From assembly GCA_003818675.1 (NCBI GenBank), contig RPPD01000145.1:1-6315 (forward strand): 6,315 nucleotides of DNA, in the 5' to 3' direction. The notes under the pieces were generated by a model, which saw only the letters and a list, made by a program, of their open reading frames with translations, was not told the origin of the DNA and did no database searches. The stretch comes from Spirochaetaceae bacterium. Lineage in GTDB: Bacteria > Spirochaetota > Spirochaetia > SZUA-6 > RPPD01. This document shows, one piece after another, positions 5,679 to 6,315 of this stretch; positions within the stretch are counted from its first letter, which is position 1, and every line of letters starts with the position of its first letter. A program made the translations under genes and the position numbers.

Positions 5679-6315
5679 ATGAATACACTGCTTTTCCAGC
5701 AACAGATAAAAAGACGCAAAAAGAAGCCTGGTAAACGCTCCAGGAAAAGGGTGTTTTCTCTAAAGCTTAATCCCATGATTTTCACTGTCTACCTGCCCCT
5801 TTCCATTGCCTTTGGCTTTTTTATCCTGTTTGCAGGCGTTTATAACAGTCAACTCGCGACAGACCCAGTTTCCGAAACAGGATCAGGTGTTCTTCCAGTC
5901 AGCCGTGAAAACGATATTGAATATACCATCCAAAAGCACGATACAATCTATCAGATCGCCTATACGCACGGCGTTGATCCAATGGAACTGGCGGAATACA
6001 ACAACATAGCCAATCCCTCCTTCATCAAACCCGGTCAGATGATTCTGATTCCATCTACAGGTCATCTTGACGACCGTCGGGTCCAGGTACTTACTGCTGC
6101 AGCAGGAACAGACCAGAGCACTCCTGCTTCAACGATCAATGCCACGGACAATTCCCGCAGCATCCCAAAACCAGTATCTTCACCAAGCCTCCTCCCGGCA
6201 AAGATCCTTATAGGATCAGAGCAGCAATCCGATGGGCTTTCAGTCACTGCCAAGTTTTTCCTTGAAACAAAAATTGACGTCAAGGCAGGCGCAACTTATA
6301 TCTGGGACTTTGGAG
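5679..6315 (+). CDS. Membrane-anchored LysM-PKD protein, N-terminal part
   Basis: The reading frame is open from the ATG at 5679 to the window end (212 codons plus one base), so the C-terminus is missing. The product has a very basic N-terminus (residues 10-30, KRRKKKPGKRSRKR), one membrane helix (about 33-53), a LysM module (about 79-125, from DIEY to GQMILIP), a low-complexity Ser/Thr/Pro-rich linker (about 140-172) and the first half of a PKD/Ig-like domain (from about 174, ending in YIWDFG at 207-212). The positive-inside rule puts the LysM outside the cytoplasm, where it would bind peptidoglycan. It has the same order of parts as the LysM-PKD-peptidase encoded at 98-1780; the two LysM modules share 20 of 47 residues without gaps, so they are likely paralogues. 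Whether this protein also ends in a peptidase domain cannot be seen. It follows the membrane gene by 40 bp with no terminator. Confidence 0.88.
   Translation, partial: MNTLLFQQQIKRRKKKPGKRSRKRVFSLKLNPMIFTVYLPLSIAFGFFILFAGVYNSQLATDPVSETGSGVLPVSRENDIEYTIQKHDTIYQIAYTHGVDPMELAEYNNIANPSFIKPGQMILIPSTGHLDDRRVQVLTAAAGTDQSTPASTINATDNSRSIPKPVSSPSLLPAKILIGSEQQSDGLSVTAKFFLETKIDVKAGATYIWDFG

Overview
The window holds five protein-coding genes, two of them cut by the window edges, arranged outward from one central divergent intergenic region (about 2936-3094). Nothing in it identifies the organism firmly. The moderate GC content, single-membrane-anchor proteins with LysM and PKD modules, and a membrane-embedded spermidine-synthase-like protein would fit a Gram-negative environmental bacterium, for example a Desulfobacterota/deltaproteobacterial-type genome; this is a low-confidence guess. 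I see no tRNA, rRNA, CRISPR array, transposase or phage gene.

Minus-strand arm, read from the centre to the left: a membrane-anchored protein-L-isoaspartate O-methyltransferase-like protein with an N-terminal zinc ribbon (1859-2935); then a LysM-PKD-C39-like peptidase anchored by one membrane helix (98-1780); then the ribosome binding site and first two codons of another gene (1-6). Plus-strand arm: an 847-residue polytopic membrane protein with a central spermidine-synthase-like, SAM-binding-type domain (3095-5638); then, 40 bp later, the first 212 codons of another membrane-anchored LysM-PKD protein (5679-6315), which shares its architecture with the peptidase gene on the other arm.

The central region carries two good back-to-back sigma-70-type promoters, one per arm. 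Between them lies a perfect 8-bp inverted repeat that overlaps the -35 element of the minus-strand promoter and looks like an operator. The plus-strand promoter would start its transcript only about four bases before the ATG, so that gene is probably expressed from a nearly leaderless mRNA. A 28-bp perfect palindrome lies inside the plus-strand membrane gene.

Taken together, two proteins with SAM-binding-type folds, both membrane-attached, are flanked by two related envelope proteins with peptidoglycan-binding modules, one carrying an apparently intact cysteine peptidase triad. A shared role in modifying or processing envelope proteins is a reasonable hypothesis, but it rests on gene order and domain content only.
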